Shown here piece by piece: positions 50,767 through 51,419 of a stretch of 51,419 bases of DNA. Within the stretch, counting starts at the first letter, position 1, and the number at the start of each line of letters is the position of its first letter. The notes beneath the pieces are model-generated. The model worked only from the letters and a program-made list of their open reading frames with translations. It searched no databases and was not told where the DNA came from. The position numbers were made by a program, and so were the translations under genes. The stretch is from Pseudonocardia sp. MH-G8 (GTDB lineage: Bacteria > Actinomycetota > Actinomycetes > Mycobacteriales > Pseudonocardiaceae): assembly GCF_002262885.1 (NCBI RefSeq), contig NZ_NKYF01000044.1, positions 1 through 51,419 on the forward strand, in the 5' to 3' direction.

Positions 50767-51419
50767 GTGAACACGTCGTCGCAGTCACCGCGCCGGCGCG
50801 CGTCCACCCTGAGTGACGTGGCGCGGCTCGCGGGCGTGTCCGTCGCGACGGCCTCCAAGGCGCTCAGCGGCCGCCACCAGGTGCGTGAGCAGACCCGCAT
50901 CCGGGTGATCGAGGCGGCGGCCCAGCTGTCGTTCACCCCGAACCCGATGGCCCGCGGTCTGACGGCCGCACGCAGCGGCACGGTCGGCCTGATCACGAGC
51001 GACCTCGAAGGCCGCTTCGGCATCCCCGTGCTCATGGGCGCGGAGGACGCCTTCGGCGCCGGTCGCATGTCGGTTCTGCTGTGCGACGCCCGCGGTGACG
51101 CACTGCGCGAACAGCACCACCTCACGACGCTGCTGTCGCGGCGGGTGGACGGGCTGATCGTCGTCGGCAGCCGCACCGACCCGCGCCCGTCGCTCGGCCA
51201 GGACCTGCCGGTGCCCGTCGTGTACGCCTACGCGCCGTCCGACGACCTCCGCGATGTCTCGCTCGTCCCCGACAACGTCGAAGCGGGTGTGATGGCCGCG
51301 GAGCACCTGCTGGAGATCGGGCGCCGGCACATCGCCCACATCAGCGGCGACCGGGAGTACGTGGCCGCCACCGACCGCGCCGAGGGCGCGGCGAGCGCGC
51401 TCGCCGCCCACGGCCTGCG
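50767..51419 (+). CDS. LacI family regulator (3' end outside window)
   Basis: The first 217 codons of a LacI-family regulator. The helix-turn-helix is STLSDVARLAGVSVATASKA with LSGRHQVREQTR; the hinge and effector-domain start are NPMARGLTAARSGTVGLITS. RRVDGLIVVGSRTD and AAEHLLEIGRRHIAHISGDR belong to the sugar-binding domain. GTG at 50767 is the only start near the DNA-binding domain. The divergent ABC-GH127 operon and two operator-like palindromes suggest repression that is relieved by an arabinose-containing sugar. The open frame runs to the window edge. Confidence 0.9.
   Translation, partial: MNTSSQSPRRRASTLSDVARLAGVSVATASKALSGRHQVREQTRIRVIEAAAQLSFTPNPMARGLTAARSGTVGLITSDLEGRFGIPVLMGAEDAFGAGRMSVLLCDARGDALREQHHLTTLLSRRVDGLIVVGSRTDPRPSLGQDLPVPVVYAYAPSDDLRDVSLVPDNVEAGVMAAEHLLEIGRRHIAHISGDREYVAATDRAEGAASALAAHGL

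Noticed and set aside
1..51419. CRISPR arrays, rRNA, intact tRNA and phage structural genes
   Set aside because: I looked for regularly spaced repeats, tRNA cloverleaf patterns and capsid, portal or tail motifs and saw none.

Overview
The window is high-GC, densely coded actinobacterial DNA, most like Pseudonocardia or a related soil actinomycete. GTG starts are frequent, and many neighbouring genes overlap by 4 bases (GTGA or ATGA). The genus is an inference; there is no rRNA or housekeeping marker here. The content is almost entirely catabolic: transport, oxidation and hydrolysis modules, each with its own regulator, separated by short stretches of decayed genes and insertion-sequence (IS) remnants.

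Layout. 1-2.2 kb: mobile-element debris. This is a 5'-truncated IS3-family element with a stop codon inside orfB, the C-terminal stump of a tyrosine integrase, a probable BCCT-transporter stump, a hairpin, and the 3' part of a tRNA-Pro(GGG) gene that looks like an attachment site. 2.3-14.3 kb, minus strand: a long operon of an RraA-like protein, tripartite TctCBA importer, two enoyl-CoA hydratase-family proteins, two CaiB-type CoA-transferases, a GH88 hydrolase, an aldo/keto reductase and a methylsuccinyl-CoA dehydrogenase-like flavoprotein. A GntR regulator is divergent. 15.2-20.2 kb, minus: Zn alcohol dehydrogenase, aldehyde dehydrogenase, a NRAMP-fold transporter without metal motifs, a 28-residue membrane peptide and an IclR regulator. 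20.2-21.6 kb: gene fragments. 21.6-25.2 kb: an M24 peptidase-like hydrolase and MHS transporter, divergent from a LacI regulator across a palindromic operator. 26.1-35.0 kb, plus: a hydantoin cluster (HyuA, HyuB, a GAF-PucR regulator, N-carbamoyl amino acid amidohydrolase, hydantoin racemase) ending with a nucleoside hydrolase. 35.0-36.0 kb: debris. 36.0-41.6 kb, plus: GntR regulator, DctPQM TRAP importer, a second RraA-like protein and an Ldh2-family dehydrogenase. 41.7-42.9 kb: transposase remnants. 43.2-51.4 kb: a GH127 beta-L-arabinofuranosidase, a 771-residue unassigned protein, a sugar ABC importer and a divergent LacI regulator cut by the window end.

How the genes work together. Each module pairs an importer with enzymes and a local regulator, and several have visible inverted-repeat operator candidates. 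The two tripartite acid importers both sit with an RraA-like protein and a GntR regulator. The most interesting leads are: the 771-residue protein next to GH127, which shares a Cys motif and local spacing with GH127 and may be an undescribed relative; the nucleoside hydrolase at the end of the hydantoin operon, which suggests use of a ribosylated hydantoin; the metal-site-less NRAMP protein with its coupled micropeptide; and the GH88 enzyme inside an acyl-CoA operon.
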